NCBI RefSeq assembly: GCF_036577625.1
Contig: NZ_JARBDC010000042.1
Location: 62,001 to 126,000, forward strand
Source: Paenibacillus_AB sp036577625
GTDB taxonomy: Bacteria > Bacillota > Bacilli > Paenibacillales > NBRC-103111
Direction of reading: 5' to 3'
DNA: 64,000 bases
Shown here piece after piece: positions 31,877 through 40,397 of this stretch. How positions within the stretch are numbered: position 1 is the stretch's first letter; each line of letters begins with the position of its first letter. Position numbers and translations under genes: made by a program. The notes beneath the pieces were generated by a model that had not been told where the DNA came from, ran no database searches, and worked only from the letters and a program-made list of their open reading frames with translations.

Positions 31877-34207
31877 ATGAACGACGCGAACCGTCCCTTC
31901 TTATGGTACCGCAAGCCTGCCGCCGAATGGAACGAGGCGCTGCCGATCGGGAACGGCCGCCTCGGGGGCATGGTGTTCGGCATTCCCGACCGGGAGCGCA
32001 TTCAGCTCAATGAAGATTCCGTCTGGTACGGGGGGCCGGCGGACCGCAACAATCCGGACGCCCTCGAGCATTTGCCGGCGATCCGGCGGCTTATTCTGGA
32101 CGGCCGGCTCGGCGAGGCGCATCGTCTCGCCGCCATGGCGCTGTCCGGCACGCCCGAAAGCCAGCGCCATTATATGCCGCTCGGCGAACTTTCGCTTCAG
32201 CTCGATCACGCCGGCTACGGCGATTATCGCCGGGAGCTGGACCTCGCCGCGGGCGTCGTCGCCGTCTCCTATACGGCTGGCGGGGTGCGCCATACGAGAG
32301 AGTATTTTTCCAGCTATCCCGATCGTGTGCTCGTCGTCCGCCTGGCGGCGGATCGCAAGGGCAGTATCTCCTTTGCCGCCCGTTTGACGCGGGGCAAGCA
32401 GCGTTACGTGGACGAGCTTCGCTCGAGCGGAGGCCGGATGCTCGTCATGAAGGGCCATTGCGGCGGCCGGGGCGGCTCGGACTTTTGCGCGGTGCTGGCC
32501 GCCTATCCCGAGGGCGGAAGCGTTAGGACGATCGGCGAGCATCTGCTCGTCGAAGGGGCGGACCGCGTCACGCTGCTGCTGGCGGCCGAAACGACGTTTC
32601 GCCGTGCCGATCCGGAAGCGGAGTGCATGCGAACGGTGCGGGAGGCTTCGGCGAAAACGTACGATGCCCTGCGCGGCAGCCATGTCGCGGACGTTTCCGC
32701 CCCGATCGGGCGGGTGCGGCTGGACATCCGCGGCTCGGACGACGCGGCCGCCGCGGCGGAGCTGCCTACGGACGAAAGGCTGGAACGCGTCCGCGAGGGC
32801 GGAGAGGACAGCGGGCTCGTTTCGCTGTATTTTCAATACGGCCGGTATTTGCTGCTCGCGTCGAGCCGTCCGGGCTCGCTGCCCGCCAATTTGCAGGGCA
32901 TCTGGAACGAGCATATGCGTCCGCCCTGGGACAGCAAATATACGATCAACATCAATACGCAGATGAATTATTGGCCGGCCGAGACGTGCAACTTGGCGGA
33001 ATGCCACGAGCCGCTGTTCGACCTGATCGAGCGGATGCGCGTCAACGGCCGGGTTACCGCGCGGCGCATGTACGGCTGCCGCGGCTTCGTCGCCCATCAC
33101 AACACCGATATTTGGGCCGACACGGCGCCGCAGGACATTTATTTGCCTGCGACGCATTGGCCGATGGGAGCGGCGTGGCTGTGCCTTCATTTATGGGAGC
33201 ATTACAGGTTCGGGGGCGACCGCGACTTTTTGGCCCGCTGCTACGGGACGATGAAGGAAGCGGCGGCATTTTTCCTCGATTATTTGATCGATAGCGGGGA
33301 CGGCCGTCTCGTCACGTGTCCTTCGGTATCGCCGGAAAATACGTATGTGCTGCCAAACGGCGAGCAGGGGCAGCTGTGCGCCGGTCCTTCGATGGACAGC
33401 CAAATTTTGCGGGAATTGTTCGAGGCCGTCGTCGAGGCCGGACAGCTGCTCGGGGAGGGCGGCGAATCGGCGCCGTTCCGGGAGACGCTGGCCCGGCTGC
33501 CGGAGCCTTGCGTCGGCAAGCACGGCCAGCTGCAGGAGTGGCTTGCCGATTACGAGGAGAAGCATCCGGGGCACCGGCACATTTCGCATCTGTTCGCCCT
33601 TCATCCGGGCAGCGCGATCACCGTGAAGGAAACGCCGGAGCTGGCCGCGGCGGCGCGCGTCGCGTTGGAGCGCAGGCTCGCGCACGGCGGAGGGCATACC
33701 GGCTGGAGCCGGGCATGGATCGTCAACATGTGGGCCCGGCTCGAGGACGGGGAGCAGGCGTACGCGAACGTAATGGAGCTGCTCCGCCAATCGACGCTGC
33801 CGAACTTGTTCGACAACCATCCGCCGTTTCAGATCGACGGCAATTTCGGCGGGACGGCGGGCATCGCCGAAATGCTGCTGCAAAGCCACGCGGGCTATAT
33901 TCGCCTGCTGCCCGCCCTGCCGAAGGCGTGGGAGTCGGGACGCGCGGAAGGGCTGCGGGCGAGAGGCGGCTTCGTCGTCGATATCGAATGGGAAGGCGGT
34001 AAGCTGCGGACGGCGGCGATCCGCTCCGCGCTGGGCGGCCGCTGCCGGTTGATGCTGGACCGAAACGCGGCGCGCGTATCGGCGGATGGCCGGCCGATCG
34101 AGACCGACGCGGATGCGGATGCGGATTCGGTCGCGGATTCGGGCTCGACGAAGACGATCTCGTTTCCGACGGAGACGGGGCGCGCCTATATCGTTAAGGC
34201 GCTGTAG
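31877..34207 (+). CDS. Glycoside hydrolase family 95 (alpha-L-fucosidase/galactosidase type)
   Basis: A 776-residue protein with the GH95 plan: an N-terminal beta-sandwich starting WYRKPAAEWNEALPIGNGRLGGMVFG with QLNEDSVWYGGP, then an (alpha/alpha)6 barrel with SSRPGSLPANLQGIWNEHMRPPWDSKYTININTQMNYWPAE in outline. HLFALHPGSAI and GHTGWSRAWIVNMWARL carry further active-site residues. Family members remove alpha-1,2-L-fucose or L-galactose; rhamnogalacturonan-II and xyloglucan side chains are plausible targets here. There is no signal peptide. It begins 5 bp after the GH43 gene and closes this operon. An Asp/Ala-rich tract (DADADADSVADSG) sits near the C-terminus. Confidence 0.9.
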   Translation: MNDANRPFLWYRKPAAEWNEALPIGNGRLGGMVFGIPDRERIQLNEDSVWYGGPADRNNPDALEHLPAIRRLILDGRLGEAHRLAAMALSGTPESQRHYMPLGELSLQLDHAGYGDYRRELDLAAGVVAVSYTAGGVRHTREYFSSYPDRVLVVRLAADRKGSISFAARLTRGKQRYVDELRSSGGRMLVMKGHCGGRGGSDFCAVLAAYPEGGSVRTIGEHLLVEGADRVTLLLAAETTFRRADPEAECMRTVREASAKTYDALRGSHVADVSAPIGRVRLDIRGSDDAAAAAELPTDERLERVREGGEDSGLVSLYFQYGRYLLLASSRPGSLPANLQGIWNEHMRPPWDSKYTININTQMNYWPAETCNLAECHEPLFDLIERMRVNGRVTARRMYGCRGFVAHHNTDIWADTAPQDIYLPATHWPMGAAWLCLHLWEHYRFGGDRDFLARCYGTMKEAAAFFLDYLIDSGDGRLVTCPSVSPENTYVLPNGEQGQLCAGPSMDSQILRELFEAVVEAGQLLGEGGESAPFRETLARLPEPCVGKHGQLQEWLADYEEKHPGHRHISHLFALHPGSAITVKETPELAAAARVALERRLAHGGGHTGWSRAWIVNMWARLEDGEQAYANVMELLRQSTLPNLFDNHPPFQIDGNFGGTAGIAEMLLQSHAGYIRLLPALPKAWESGRAEGLRARGGFVVDIEWEGGKLRTAAIRSALGGRCRLMLDRNAARVSADGRPIETDADADADSVADSGSTKTISFPTETGRAYIVKAL

Positions 34208-34272
34208 CGGCCGTCCTGACCGCTTGGGAGCCTTTCGCCCGCTCCTTCGCAGCCGGCGGAACCGGGTTCAGT

Positions 34273-34461
34273 GGCTAACGAATCGTCCGATGCTTATGGG
34301 ACGGAAAAACGATCGTTTTTCAGGCTAACGAATCCTCGTATCGTTATCGAGCCGAAAGTGGAGGAAATCGGACCGGTTTGCCGGCAATAGCATTATTGGA
34401 GTTCGTTACAAAAGTAAAGCGCCGCATTCGGCTCCGATAACGATGTCTCGGTTCGTTAGCC
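34273..34461 (+). mobile_element. MITE-like 189-bp element, copy A
   Basis: The element begins GGCTAACGAATC and ends GGTTCGTTAGCC, which are imperfect terminal inverted repeats (11 of 12). It aligns along its whole length with 62561-62749, which has the same length. Inside, ATCGTTATCGAGCCGAA (34340-34356) pairs with TTCGGCTCCGATAACGAT (34427-34444), giving nested hairpins. It has no coding capacity and lies in the 890-bp gap 34208-35097, together with an R1 copy. Confidence 0.7.
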
Positions 34462-34600
34462 TATGTTCGAAACCGGCAAGAAGCGAGCCGGACGGGGGCC
34501 GGGCCGTGCGGACACAGCGGCCGTTATGCGTTCCCGTTTCGGCGTTTTCCGTTTCGTAATCTCCGGCTTACTCGCTCTCCTATCGGTGTCGTTTCGAACG

Positions 34601-34754
34601 AACGGGAGAAGCCCCGGTTCAGATGGCGCCGCATCGGCGAAAGCACGGCATGGACCCTTGCAACGGGCGTTATCCCGTTTTTACCCGGAAACGGGAAACC
34701 GGCGACAATAACGGGAACATTTCCGTCTCGTTTCCCGCTCCGCTGCCGTTTCGG
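34601..34754 (+). repeat. Dispersed intergenic repeat family R1, copy 2 (shorter)
   Basis: It starts AACGGGAGAAGC and ends CTCCGCTGCCGTTTCGG, matching the two ends of 51732-51942. Shared inner blocks are GGCGAAA, TCCCGTT, CCCGGAAACGGGAAA and CGGGAACATTTCC. About 55 bp of the longer copy is missing near its left side. Confidence 0.6.
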
Positions 34755-34768
34755 GTATAATAAGACAA

Positions 34769-34789
34769 TTAAAATCAATTTATATCGCA
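34769..34789 (+). promoter_or_regulatory. Candidate pectin-locus regulator site upstream of the binding-protein unit
   Basis: TTAAAATCAATTTATATCGC carries the AARTCAATTT core found at 26329 and 29075. It lies about 60 bp upstream of the cre-overlapped TATACT box at 34831. Confidence 0.45.
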
Positions 34790-34835
34790 TAATGACATCC
34801 AAATATGAAGAATATAGCACTTATGTGCGATATAC

Positions 34836-34849
34836 TGAAAGCGGTAACA
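34836..34849 (+). promoter_or_regulatory. Perfect cre site (CcpA operator)
   Basis: TGAAAGCGGTAACA fits the consensus TGWAANCGNTNWCA at every position. It overlaps a possible -10 box TATACT (34831-34836) and lies about 250 bp before the solute-binding protein gene. A weaker match, GGTAAACGCTTTCG (34899-34912), has two end mismatches. Carbon catabolite repression of this unit is expected. Confidence 0.65.
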
Positions 34850-35097
34850 GGCTATCCGAAAGGAAAGCTCGCTTGTTGCTCGTTGAAGCTAGAGAAGGGG
34901 TAAACGCTTTCGCGCAACGGCCCGCCTGCGGATCGGACCGCCCCAGCGCCGCTGCCGGGCTCCGAACGTAAGGCGGCGCGCATAAAGACGGCAAGCGCGG
35001 GAGGCGGCCGTTCGCGCGAAGCCATTGTCCTTCAGGCAAAGGAAAGCGCTGTATCCTCGCGGTCGGACCGGTCAGAACGAATAAGAGGAGGGTTTGC

Positions 35098-36429
35098 ATG
35101 TTCAAAAAACACGTAACGTTATCCGTCGTCCTCGGCTTGCTCGCGGCGGCGGCCGCCGGCTGCGGAGGGACGGATAAAGAAAACGGCGCGGGCTCCGGCG
35201 CCGCCGATGCCGGCGGCGGCAAGGCGACCGATACGATCGACAAGCCGGTCACGATCGACATCACCGACGCCGGCGGCACGACGGCCGATCAGCTGGACGC
35301 CCTGTTCGGCAATGCGATCCGCAAAAAGTTCCCGAACGTGACGATCAATTACAAGCTGACGAACAAAGAGATCCGGCTGGAAAATTTGATTACCGCCGGC
35401 GAAAACATCGACATTTACACCCGGTCGATCGGCTCCTTTTTCAACGAGGTTCCGGTATTCAAGTTTCAGTACGATCTTTCCGCCATGGTCAAAACGTACG
35501 GCCTCGATCTGAACCGGATCGAGCCGAGCCTGATCGATTCGATGAAAAACAACGCGGACGGCCAGCTGTGGGGATTGCCGGTGTTCAACACGAACTTGGT
35601 GCTCTACTACAACAAGGACATTTTCGACAAATTCGGCGTCGCGTATCCGAAGGACGGCATGACGTGGCCGCAAATTTACGATACCGCCAAAAAGCTGAAC
35701 CGTACCGAAAACGGCGTGACGTATGTCGGCCTCGCGCTGTCCGGCCAGCATCAAATCAAGCTGAACAGCTTGGGCATGCCGTACGTCGATGCGAAAACGG
35801 GACTGTCCACGTACGACGACGAGAAGTGGAAAAAAATATTCGAGCCGCTGTACGTTCCGGCGGAAGACCCGGGCTATCGGTCGTTCATGGCCGCGAAGGG
35901 GGACAAAGTCGCCGATTCCCAAGATTTTTACGACAGCAAGGCGGCGATGCTCGGCACGATTCAGCATCATGCGGGGAACGCCAATTTCGCGAAAGCGGGC
36001 TTCAACTGGGATATGGCCTCGTACCCGACGTACCCGGACAGTCCGGACGTCGGCAGCCAGTCGTATCCGACCTACTTCGCGATTCCGTCTTTCGCGAAAA
36101 ACAAAGACGACGCCTTCAAAATCATCAAGTACCTGCTCTCCGACGAATTCCAGACGGAAGCGTCCAAGGCGGGCAACATGACCGTGCTGAAAAATCCGGA
36201 CATCCAGAAGGCGTACGGCACGAACGCGTACAAAGGCAAAAACTTGCAGGCCGCCTTCCACAACAAGTTCGCGCCGGTCATGCGCAAGACGCCGTACGAC
36301 GCCGACGTGGAAAAAGCCGCGACCCAGCATATCGTGAACCTGGCTACCGGCAAAATCGACATCAATACCGCCCTGCGGCAGGCGAAAGACCAGGCGGACA
36401 AAAAAATCGCCGAGCTGAAGGCGAAATAA
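35098..36429 (+). CDS. Carbohydrate ABC transporter solute-binding lipoprotein (family 1)
   Basis: A 443-residue lipoprotein. The signal peptide LSVVLGLLAAAAAGC ends in the lipobox AAGC, followed by a Gly/Ala-rich linker. The mature protein is a sugar-binding fold with KDIFDKFGVAYPKDGMTWPQ and YDTAKKLNRT, shared almost word for word with the lipoproteins at 53475 and 62917. AAGAGGAGG lies before the ATG. It sits between GH95 and the second GH43, so it probably captures pectin-derived oligosaccharides. No permease or ATPase gene is nearby, so the membrane part must be encoded elsewhere. A cre site and a shared motif lie upstream. Confidence 0.88.
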   Translation: MFKKHVTLSVVLGLLAAAAAGCGGTDKENGAGSGAADAGGGKATDTIDKPVTIDITDAGGTTADQLDALFGNAIRKKFPNVTINYKLTNKEIRLENLITAGENIDIYTRSIGSFFNEVPVFKFQYDLSAMVKTYGLDLNRIEPSLIDSMKNNADGQLWGLPVFNTNLVLYYNKDIFDKFGVAYPKDGMTWPQIYDTAKKLNRTENGVTYVGLALSGQHQIKLNSLGMPYVDAKTGLSTYDDEKWKKIFEPLYVPAEDPGYRSFMAAKGDKVADSQDFYDSKAAMLGTIQHHAGNANFAKAGFNWDMASYPTYPDSPDVGSQSYPTYFAIPSFAKNKDDAFKIIKYLLSDEFQTEASKAGNMTVLKNPDIQKAYGTNAYKGKNLQAAFHNKFAPVMRKTPYDADVEKAATQHIVNLATGKIDINTALRQAKDQADKKIAELKAK

Positions 36430-36543
36430 CCGGCGCCGAACGCCGGCCGAAAGCGGAAGGGGGGACGCGGGCGCGGGCGGACTCCCTTCGATTTTTGCCG
36501 CAGGAAGCGCCGACAGCGAAAAGGAGAAAGGGGCGAACCGTCC

Positions 36544-38055
36544 ATGCATCGTACCGCGAACGCCGACATTGCGGAAGCGCCGGTCGTTTTGGCGCTGAAG
36601 GGCAATTATGCCGATCCGTCGATCATCCGCGTCGGCGCCGATTACTATATGACGCATACGTCATACAAGCACGTGCCCGGGCTGATCGTTTGGCATTCCC
36701 GCGATTTGCTCCGCTGGACGCCGATATCCGCCGCGCTGCACGAATACGTCGGCGACGTCTGGGCGCCGGAGCTCGTCTGTCATGAAGGCAAGTTTTACAT
36801 CTACTTTCCCGCCGCCCGCACCAATTGGGTCGTGACCGCGGATTCGCCGCACGGCCCGTGGAGCCGGCCGGTCGACCTGAAGCTGAAGGGGATCGATCCC
36901 GGCCATGTCGCAGGTCCGGACGGCAACCGGTATTTGTACGTGTCCGGGATCGACATCGTCCCGCTGTCGGACGACGGAATGTCGGTCGTCGGGCCGCCGA
37001 GGCGGGTTTACGAAGGCTGGCATTATCCGGCGGAATGGGAGGTGGAGGCGTTCGGTCTGGAAGGGCCGAAGGCGACGTACCGAAACGGCTATTATTACAT
37101 GACCGCCGCCGAAGGGGGAACCGCCGGCCCGCCGACGAGCCATATGGTCGTCTCCTCCCGATCGCGGACGCCGTGGGGGCCGTGGGAGCATTCGCCCTAC
37201 AATCCGATCGTCCGTACCGCCTCCGCGTCGGAGCGCTGGTGGTCGCGCGGCCACGGCACGCTGGCCGATACGCCGCACGGCGACTGGTATATCGCGTACC
37301 ACGGCTATTTGAACGGCTTTCATACGCTCGGCCGTCAAACGCTGCTGCAGAAGGTCGAATGGACCGCCGACGGCTGGTACAATATCGCCTCGGGAACCGG
37401 CGCGGAACGGACGGAGCTTGCAAAAGCCGCCGCGCAGGGAGCGGAGCCGCAAGCCGGCGGACACGTCGCGGGCGACGATTGGGAAGACGACCGGCTCGGC
37501 CTGCATTGGCAGTGGTACGGCGAACCGCGGCGGGAGCGATTCCGTCCGGGCGGCGGGGAGCTGCGCGTCGACGGCGCGCCGGGCGAATCCCCTCCTGCGC
37601 CGCTTCTGTACATGGCGGGCGATTGCGCCTATGAAGCGGAAGTCGACGTGATCGTCCGCGGCGGCGCCGAAGGCAGGCTGATGCTGTACTACAACGAGCA
37701 AGCCTATCTCGGCATCGGGGTGTCGGCGGGCGGAGTGCGCCATTTCCGTTCGCACAAATCGTACGCCTCGATTCCGTGCAGGGGCGACCGTGTAAGGGTG
37801 CGCATACGGAACGACCGGCATATCGTATCGTTTCATTACAGCGAGGACGGCGTTCATTGGCGCAAATACGACAAAACGGCCGACGCCTCCGGCTTCCATC
37901 ACAATACGTTCGGCGGCTTTCTCAGCCTGCGCGTCGGGCTGGACGCCGCGGGGGAAGGAACCGCCGTATTCCGCCGCTTTCGCTACCGGCCGCTCGAATC
38001 GCCGGGCGATTCCGGCCGATCCGGCGGCTGCGAAGAAACGGGGGGACGAGCATGA
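36544..38055 (+). CDS. Glycoside hydrolase family 43 protein (second in locus)
   Basis: A 503-residue GH43-type enzyme. Its beta-propeller shows GNYADPSIIRVGADYYMTHT (catalytic base Asp), VGDVWAPELVCHEGKFYIYF and the Glu of EAFGLEGPKATYRNGYYYMT as the probable general acid. A C-terminal beta-sandwich domain (about residues 310-500) with ADASGFHHNTFGGFLSLRVGL may bind sugar. There is no signal peptide. It differs clearly from the GH43 at 30208, suggesting another side-chain linkage (arabinan or galactan). AAAGGAG lies upstream. Its stop overlaps the next start by ATGA. Confidence 0.87.
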   Translation: MHRTANADIAEAPVVLALKGNYADPSIIRVGADYYMTHTSYKHVPGLIVWHSRDLLRWTPISAALHEYVGDVWAPELVCHEGKFYIYFPAARTNWVVTADSPHGPWSRPVDLKLKGIDPGHVAGPDGNRYLYVSGIDIVPLSDDGMSVVGPPRRVYEGWHYPAEWEVEAFGLEGPKATYRNGYYYMTAAEGGTAGPPTSHMVVSSRSRTPWGPWEHSPYNPIVRTASASERWWSRGHGTLADTPHGDWYIAYHGYLNGFHTLGRQTLLQKVEWTADGWYNIASGTGAERTELAKAAAQGAEPQAGGHVAGDDWEDDRLGLHWQWYGEPRRERFRPGGGELRVDGAPGESPPAPLLYMAGDCAYEAEVDVIVRGGAEGRLMLYYNEQAYLGIGVSAGGVRHFRSHKSYASIPCRGDRVRVRIRNDRHIVSFHYSEDGVHWRKYDKTADASGFHHNTFGGFLSLRVGLDAAGEGTAVFRRFRYRPLESPGDSGRSGGCEETGGRA

Positions 38056-40397
38056 ACCGGCTGGTTACGTTGTCGGTCCGCAACACGCTGCCGTTTCCGC
38101 GGCGAAACGAGCCGGTCGCGACGGGGATTCCCGTGCCGAAAACGGCGGGGCTTCGCCGTGCGGGCGATCTGGCGCTTTACGACCAGGACGGCCGGCGCGT
38201 GCCGGCCCAATTCGCTCCGCTCGCCCATTGGGAGGACGGCATCGCCGTGAAATGGGCGCTGCTCCACTTCCGGACGGACGCGGAAGCGGGCGCGGAGCGG
38301 CGGTACGATCTCGTCGCAGAGCCGAGGGCGGACGACGTCGGCCTCGACGACGGCACTGCGCCGCGGCGTATCGCGACGGAAACGCCGGAAGGCGTGCTGC
38401 TCGATACGGGCGTTTGGCGCGGCACGATCGGCGCGGACGGCGCGCTCGTAAGCGGCATTGAGGTGAAAGCGGGCGAAGCGTGGCGGCCGGTTTCGTCCGC
38501 CGAGGGCGGATTGTACGGTACGGCGGAAACCGTAGCGGGCGGAACGAGGTACGTGGCGGGAAAGCCGCGCGAACGGATCGTCGAGGAAAACGGCACGGAG
38601 CGGGCGATCGTCAAAATCGCCGGAAGCTACGTACCGGCGCCGAAGCAGCCGCAAGCGGGCGAAGCCGCCGAATCGGGCGCCGAGGACGGGCTGCGGGGCC
38701 GGTTGGCGTACGAGATCCGGATCGAAGCGTATCGCGGGAAAACGGAGCTGAAGCTGACCCATACGGTCGCCGCCGGACCGGACGGCGCTCATTTTGCGGA
38801 GCTGGCGCTCCGTCTGCCGATGCCGGTCGAGCGGATATCGGCGGGCGGCGGGGACGGCGTCCTGTACGAGCAAGACGGCGTCGCGCCCGGCCGGACGCTC
38901 GGGATCATACATTATGCCGAAGACGAATACGGCTGCGGCGCGCTTGACCCGGCGGCGCCCGAGCATCGGCGGGAGAACGGTCGGCACGACGGCTGGCTCG
39001 CCGCGCGAAACGGGCGCGCGGCCGTTGTCGCGACGATCCGGCATTTTGCCGAAACCTATCCGAAAAGCGTGGAGACGAACGGGGACGAGCTGACGATCGG
39101 ATTGCTGCCCGGGCGGTCCGATACGAAAGATTCGTTCGTTCCGGCGAATCAGATGCTGGACCGTTACTCGCTCGCTCCGGGGGAAGCGCGCACGCACGAG
39201 CTGCTGCTCGCCTTCGCCGCGCCGGACTTGAGCGACGAAGCGGCGCGCCGCATGTCCGCCGCGTTTCACCGCCCGATGCTCGCGCTCGCCCCGTGGGACT
39301 GGTACACGGATAGCGGCGCGCTGGGCGACCTGATTCCGCGCTCCGACCGGTACGAAGACTACGAGAAAGCGGTGGACGATACGCTCGCTTCCTGCCTGCG
39401 CCGGCGCGATGCGCTGCGTCTGTACGGAGACCGGAACTTCGGCGACGACCAATACGGCAAGCCGGGCGTATGGAACAACGGCGAGTACGATTACGCCCAT
39501 GTGGGCATGCTTCATTTCCTCCGCGGCGCGGGACGGGATTGGTTCGAGCGGTACGCGCTGCCGGCCGCGCGGCATATGATGGACATCGACGTCTGCCACG
39601 CCGGTCCGCATGCGGGCAAAGTGCATCAGCACGGCGAGCGGCATAATTCGGAGACGCCGAAGCTCGGCTCGCACGCCTGGATTCGCGGATTGCTGGAATA
39701 TTACTGCTTCACGGGGGATTTGCGGGCGAGAGACGTCGCCTTGAAGGTCGCCGATACGTGGAGCGCCGATATTTTGGGCAGAGGCGTGGCGGAAGGGACG
39801 GAGCGGGGCATCACATGGCCGGTCGTTTCGATGCTGGCGGCGTACGGCACATTTCCGAAGCCGGCTTATTTGGAGGCGGCGAGCCTGCTCGTCCGCACGG
39901 TGCTGGACTGCCACGACCCGCTCGAGGGCGACTTCAAGGGGACGATGAGCCGGCCGACGACGAAAAACAACTGGGGCACGTTTGTCATCGGCTCGCCCGT
40001 TCTCGAGTCGCTCGTCCTGTACGAGCAAACGACGGGAGACGTTCGGGCCAAAGAAACGGTCGTGCGAGCGGCCCGGCGGCTTGCGAGGCTGAACTGGCTG
40101 CCGGACGTCGGCGCATGGGAATATACCCATTCGATGCTGTCGGGCGGGGAGCGGGTTCATAACGCCAAAACCGACAAAATGGTGACGCCCGCCGTCCTGT
40201 ACGGCTATCTGTACTCCGGGGACGGGGAGCTGCTCGCGAAGGCGATGAGCGCTTTTGCCCATAGCGCGGGAGTTCCTTCCGGCTCCGGAAAAGACGTCGG
40301 ACAGTCGTACTGCTTCGGGGTGCGGATTCCGGCGCTGCTCGAGCGCGCCAAATCGATGAAGGAGGGATGCGCCGATGACGCTTCGCGAAATGAATGA
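38052..40397 (+). CDS. YetA/PcRGLX-like protein (exo-rhamnogalacturonan lyase, PL26-like)
   Basis: A 781-residue protein. It starts MNRLVTLSVRNTLPFPRRNE, a beta-barrel entry typical of the YetA/PcRGLX family, goes through a central beta-sandwich, and ends with a large (alpha/alpha) toroid containing FGDDQYGKPGVWNNGEYDYAHVG and HQHGERHNSETPKLGSHAW. Fungal PcRGLX (PL26) cleaves rhamnogalacturonan I from its end, and YetA lies in a rhamnogalacturonan locus of B. subtilis. The context here (GH28, GH43, pectin esterase) supports the same role. There is no signal peptide. The start is the ATG within the ATGA overlap with the GH43 gene. The family call is likely; activity is inferred. Confidence 0.65.
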   Translation: MNRLVTLSVRNTLPFPRRNEPVATGIPVPKTAGLRRAGDLALYDQDGRRVPAQFAPLAHWEDGIAVKWALLHFRTDAEAGAERRYDLVAEPRADDVGLDDGTAPRRIATETPEGVLLDTGVWRGTIGADGALVSGIEVKAGEAWRPVSSAEGGLYGTAETVAGGTRYVAGKPRERIVEENGTERAIVKIAGSYVPAPKQPQAGEAAESGAEDGLRGRLAYEIRIEAYRGKTELKLTHTVAAGPDGAHFAELALRLPMPVERISAGGGDGVLYEQDGVAPGRTLGIIHYAEDEYGCGALDPAAPEHRRENGRHDGWLAARNGRAAVVATIRHFAETYPKSVETNGDELTIGLLPGRSDTKDSFVPANQMLDRYSLAPGEARTHELLLAFAAPDLSDEAARRMSAAFHRPMLALAPWDWYTDSGALGDLIPRSDRYEDYEKAVDDTLASCLRRRDALRLYGDRNFGDDQYGKPGVWNNGEYDYAHVGMLHFLRGAGRDWFERYALPAARHMMDIDVCHAGPHAGKVHQHGERHNSETPKLGSHAWIRGLLEYYCFTGDLRARDVALKVADTWSADILGRGVAEGTERGITWPVVSMLAAYGTFPKPAYLEAASLLVRTVLDCHDPLEGDFKGTMSRPTTKNNWGTFVIGSPVLESLVLYEQTTGDVRAKETVVRAARRLARLNWLPDVGAWEYTHSMLSGGERVHNAKTDKMVTPAVLYGYLYSGDGELLAKAMSAFAHSAGVPSGSGKDVGQSYCFGVRIPALLERAKSMKEGCADDASRNE

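Noticed and set aside
37983..40262. Long minus-strand open frame opposite the PL26-like gene
   Set aside because: Low-complexity Arg/Val-rich translation with no domain; the plus-strand frame shows a coherent protein coupled to its neighbours.
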